From assembly GCA_035607415.1 (NCBI GenBank), contig DATNAQ010000126.1, forward strand, positions 36,178 through 100,177: a DNA stretch of 64,000 nucleotides, given 5' to 3'. A program made the position numbers and the translations under genes. A model generated the notes under the pieces. The model was not told the origin of the DNA and searched no databases. It was given only the letters and a program-made list of their open reading frames with translations. This DNA is from JAQBQH01 sp035607415. GTDB lineage: Bacteria > Myxococcota_A > Polyangia > Palsa-1104. Positions 61,934 to 64,000 of the stretch are shown here, one piece after another; the stretch's first letter is position 1; the number at the start of each line of letters is the position of its first letter.

Positions 61934-62568
61934 GGCGCGCCTTCGACGGCTACGAGATCGTCTCGGACGAGCGCATCGGCGAAGGCGGCTTTCTGACGCT
62001 GCGGCGCGTGCGGCTGTGCGTGCGGCGCGGCGACGGCACGTTGTCGCGGCAGGGGCTGTACGACTTCGTGGAGCGGCCGATGGGGCGCGACGCGGTGGTG
62101 CTGATGTTGTGGCACCGTCCGACGGGCGGCGCGGTGCAGGTGCTGTTGCGCCACGCGCCGCGCGTGCCGTTGTGGTTTCGCGATCGCGCGCTCGGCGCGG
62201 CGCACACCGAGGTGGTGGCCGGGATCCTCGAGCGCGGCGAGGACGATTGGCCGGCCATCCAGCGACGGGCGGCGGCCGAGGCGCACGAGGAGGCGGGCAT
62301 CACCGTGGCCCCCGAGGCGGTCGAGCGGCTGGGCGCGCCCAGCTTTCCGACGGCGGGCATGTTCGGCGAGCTGTTCCACTTCGTCGCCGCCGAGGTGCGC
62401 GATCCGGCGGCCGCGGTGGTGCCGCCGACGGACGGCTCGCCGTTCGAGGAGGGCGCGTCGCTCGAGTGGGTCGGCCTCGACGAGGCCATCGGGCGCGCCG
62501 ACGACGGGCGCATCGTCGATCTGAAGACGGAGTTGGCTCTGCGGCGGTTGCGGTCCAAAATCGGGTAG
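61927..62568 (+). CDS. Nudix hydrolase
   Basis: A 213-residue Nudix protein. The Nudix box is AGILERGEDDWPAIQRRAAAEAHEEAGITV: G-x5-E is present, but the loop is three residues longer than the consensus and the usual REuxEE reads AEAHEE, so metal-binding glutamates remain while the Arg is lost. Such longer members (ADP-ribose or CoA pyrophosphatase-like) act on nucleoside diphosphate derivatives. Substrate unknown. The ATG at 61927 lies in the second copy of an 11-bp duplication. Confidence 0.88.
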   Translation: MSGRAFDGYEIVSDERIGEGGFLTLRRVRLCVRRGDGTLSRQGLYDFVERPMGRDAVVLMLWHRPTGGAVQVLLRHAPRVPLWFRDRALGAAHTEVVAGILERGEDDWPAIQRRAAAEAHEEAGITVAPEAVERLGAPSFPTAGMFGELFHFVAAEVRDPAAAVVPPTDGSPFEEGASLEWVGLDEAIGRADDGRIVDLKTELALRRLRSKIG

Positions 62569-62571
62569 CCC

Positions 62572-63078
62572 GTGGACCCCTATCGCTCACAGCCGACGCA
62601 GGCGCAGTTCGTGTGTGTGGTCTGCTTCCACTCGCTGTCGGTGCACGCCGGCGAGTGTCCGCGTTGCGGCGTCGAGCGGCTGTCGCTGTCCGATCCCGAG
62701 GTGCGTGCCGAGGTGCGCGCCGAGGCGGAGAAGCGCATGCAGAAGCGGCTCTACGGCGAGTGGTTCTGGCTCTACCTGGTCGGCTTCATCGCGGCGACGC
62801 CGGTGAGCTACCTCGTGCTCGATCGGCTGCAGGCGATGGCGCTGTGGGTGATCTCGGCGCTCGTCATCGGCAGCGCCAACGTCAAGATCTACGAGAAGCT
62901 CAACGGGCGCTCGGTGCTGCGGCTGTACGCCGATCGGCGGCGGCGTCTGGCGCTGGCCGAGGCGAGCGGCGGCGCGGCGGCGCAGAAGCTCCTACCGGCG
63001 CGCGCGGACGATCCCGAGGATGCGGAGCTGTCGCACGTGCTCGAGCTCCTCGGCGCGCGGCTCGAAGACAAAGGCTGA
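62572..63078 (+). CDS. Zinc-ribbon membrane protein
   Basis: A 168-residue protein with GTG start. N-terminal zinc ribbon: FVCVVCFHSL and GECPRCGVERL (two CxxC). A charged helix (EVRAEVRAEAEKRMQKRLYG) leads to two membrane helices (WFWLYLVGFIAATPVSYLVL and MALWVISALVIGSANVKIY), then a basic helical tail. Unknown function. Three bases after the Nudix stop, so co-transcribed. Confidence 0.78.
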   Translation: MDPYRSQPTQAQFVCVVCFHSLSVHAGECPRCGVERLSLSDPEVRAEVRAEAEKRMQKRLYGEWFWLYLVGFIAATPVSYLVLDRLQAMALWVISALVIGSANVKIYEKLNGRSVLRLYADRRRRLALAEASGGAAAQKLLPARADDPEDAELSHVLELLGARLEDKG

Positions 63079-63084
63079 GCTCGC

Positions 63085-63786
63085 TCAGTGGAGGATCTTC
63101 CGCCAGGCCTGAGCGACGACTTGCCTGGCGTCGCGCGTGATGATGTCGCCGTGCGAGAGGATCACACGCTCGAAGTCCCAGGCGAGGATGCGCGCCATGC
63201 CGTCGCGCACTTGCGCCTTGTCGCCCCAGGCGAACCGGTACTCGGGCGCCGGGCTGGGTCGGTTCCACATGCCGATGGCGCGAAAAAGGAACCGCAGGAA
63301 CCCGTTGGTTCCGGCCGTGGCCGACGTGAAGTTCTCGACGAGGTCGACGAGGACGAGGGTGCGGCTGGCGTGGTGAAAGAAGGCGACCTCGCGCATGACG
63401 CGGGTCCCCTGCAGCGCGACCTGCGATAGCTCTTCAGCCCACAGCGGCGGCGCCTCGTCGCCGAGCTCGAAGTCGAAGGGGAGACCCTTGGCCCGCTTCT
63501 CGACGCCGGGGCAAACATAGGTCACGGCGTCGGGGAACGCTTGCTGGCACGAGCGGACGTGCAGCCAATGGAAGTTCCCCGGGGCGATGATCGCCGCAAC
63601 CCGACCCAGCGAGGCGACCTCCGCCGCGAGCGAAGCGTCGAAGGCGCACGGGGAGTGGACGAGGAGCTCGCCGCTCCGCAGCTTGATCACCGTCATGCGC
63701 GCGTTGAATCGGGCGCCGCCGAGTCGCACGAAGTACTCCCGGAGCCACAGCGCATCGGGAACGACGACTTCGAGGGACGGAGCCAT
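63085..63786 (-). CDS. DUF4336 metallo-beta-lactamase-fold protein
   Basis: A 233-residue protein of the DUF4336 type, related to MBL-fold proteins but with altered metal ligands: ALWLREYFVRLGGARFNARMTVIKLRSGELLVHSP, AAIIAPGNFHWLHVRSCQQAFPDAVTYVCPGVEKR, and FERVILSHGDIITRDA at the end. The usual HxHxDH is not present (NFHWLH instead), so hydrolase activity is doubtful. The ATG at 63786 has GGAG upstream. Convergent with the zinc-ribbon gene. Confidence 0.83.
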   Translation of the reverse strand: MAPSLEVVVPDALWLREYFVRLGGARFNARMTVIKLRSGELLVHSPCAFDASLAAEVASLGRVAAIIAPGNFHWLHVRSCQQAFPDAVTYVCPGVEKRAKGLPFDFELGDEAPPLWAEELSQVALQGTRVMREVAFFHHASRTLVLVDLVENFTSATAGTNGFLRFLFRAIGMWNRPSPAPEYRFAWGDKAQVRDGMARILAWDFERVILSHGDIITRDARQVVAQAWRKILH

Positions 63787-63807
63787 TCGCGGGATCTCCA
63801 GTGATGC

Positions 63808-64000
63808 TCACTTGGCGAGCAGGTAGGCGACCATCGCTTCGGCGATGGCGTCTTGCGCACGGCGCGCCTTGAGCGTCGACGGATCGGGGATGTCGTTCAT
63901 GAAGATGGCGAACGCCAGCGGCGCGTGCCCGGGCGCGCCCGCGTACCCGGCCAGGCACGACACGCCGGCGAGCGTGCCCGTCTTGGCGCGCACGTAGCGC
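63808..64000 (-). CDS. D-Ala-D-Ala carboxypeptidase/endopeptidase (PBP4, S13), C-terminal part
   Basis: Only the last 63 or so residues are in the window; the gene runs off the right edge. RAKTGTLAGVSCLAGYAG carries the third penicillin-binding motif K-T-G with the S13-family context, followed by PLAFAIFMND and a final helix. This family trims peptidoglycan cross-links in the periplasm. Ends just upstream of the DUF4336 gene on the same strand. Confidence 0.85.
   Translation of the reverse strand, partial: RYVRAKTGTLAGVSCLAGYAGAPGHAPLAFAIFMNDIPDPSTLKARRAQDAIAEAMVAYLLAK

Overview
This is a high-GC chromosomal window, probably from a member of the Myxococcota. It has 71 protein genes (70 complete and one cut at the right edge) and no phage, plasmid, rRNA, tRNA or CRISPR. 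The lineage call rests on several signs. A DUF2330 protein ends in a MYXO-CTERM-type sorting tail (Gly-Cys-Gly-Cys, hydrophobic stretch, Arg run). There is a Hanks-type Ser/Thr kinase with a PEGA-like C-terminus next to a TPR/PEGA protein. Many lipoproteins have low-complexity Pro/Ala regions, and GTTCAG repeats like those reported for the M. xanthus LexA box precede lexA. I cannot place it below phylum. No stretch over about 300 bases is empty: the one long gap (16177-16528) holds a 58-codon zinc-ribbon gene.

Layout. 1-6.2 kb: a papain-like lipoprotein, a UbiB-family kinase, a GT2 glycosyltransferase, thioredoxin and a YfhO-type membrane protein. 6.2-9.6 kb: heme-precursor operon (small unknown gene, hemX-like, hemA, hemC). 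9.6-13.2 kb: DoxX/HxlR divergent pair, VOC, GNAT, SDR and YceI genes. 13.2-16.4 kb: cell-envelope genes (CpoB-like, LysM, a Pro-rich protein) and a tiny zinc ribbon. 16.5-30.1 kb: the conserved order dprA-topA-trmFO ... xerC-hslV-hslU, split by about 5.5 kb carrying terC, a lipoprotein, the kinase, a TPR/PEGA protein and an AhpD-like gene. 30.3-33.6 kb: secreted and lipoproteins. 33.6-42.6 kb: arginine genes argB-argD-argF and argG, enclosing a J-domain protein, a DnaK and two unknown genes. 42.6-48.4 kb: a small lipoprotein, a FabH-like enzyme behind an operator array, a transglutaminase-like protein and a HAD nucleotidase. 48.4-56.4 kb: murJ, a DksA-like gene, a HEAT operon, lexA, a TonB-type protein and cspA. 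56.4-64 kb: SpoIID-like and CPBP proteins, a Cys-rich microprotein, a two-receiver regulator, Nudix, DUF4336 and the 3' end of a penicillin-binding protein 4-type gene.

The strongest discovery is at 26519-27103 (minus). Two apparent half-genes are one AhpD-like reading frame interrupted by a single in-frame TGA. That TGA sits exactly at the second catalytic cysteine of the AhpD motif E-x11-C-x2-C-x3-H and is followed by a stem-loop with a GU-containing loop at the position expected of a bacterial SECIS element. It is almost certainly a selenocysteine (CxxU) AhpD-like enzyme.

The second window-wide signal is promoter architecture. At least twelve genes have a TANNNT -10 box only 6-10 bases upstream of the start codon and no Shine-Dalgarno, so they are probably transcribed as leaderless or near-leaderless mRNAs. 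Genes with clear Shine-Dalgarno sequences (trxA, the HxlR gene, VOC, DUF2330, cspA) form a contrasting class. Other structural signals are a 130-bp AT-rich giant palindrome after topA, a 171-bp element with 21-bp inverted ends after hslU, three GAGCGAGC-type repeats and a TGATGCA operator array.
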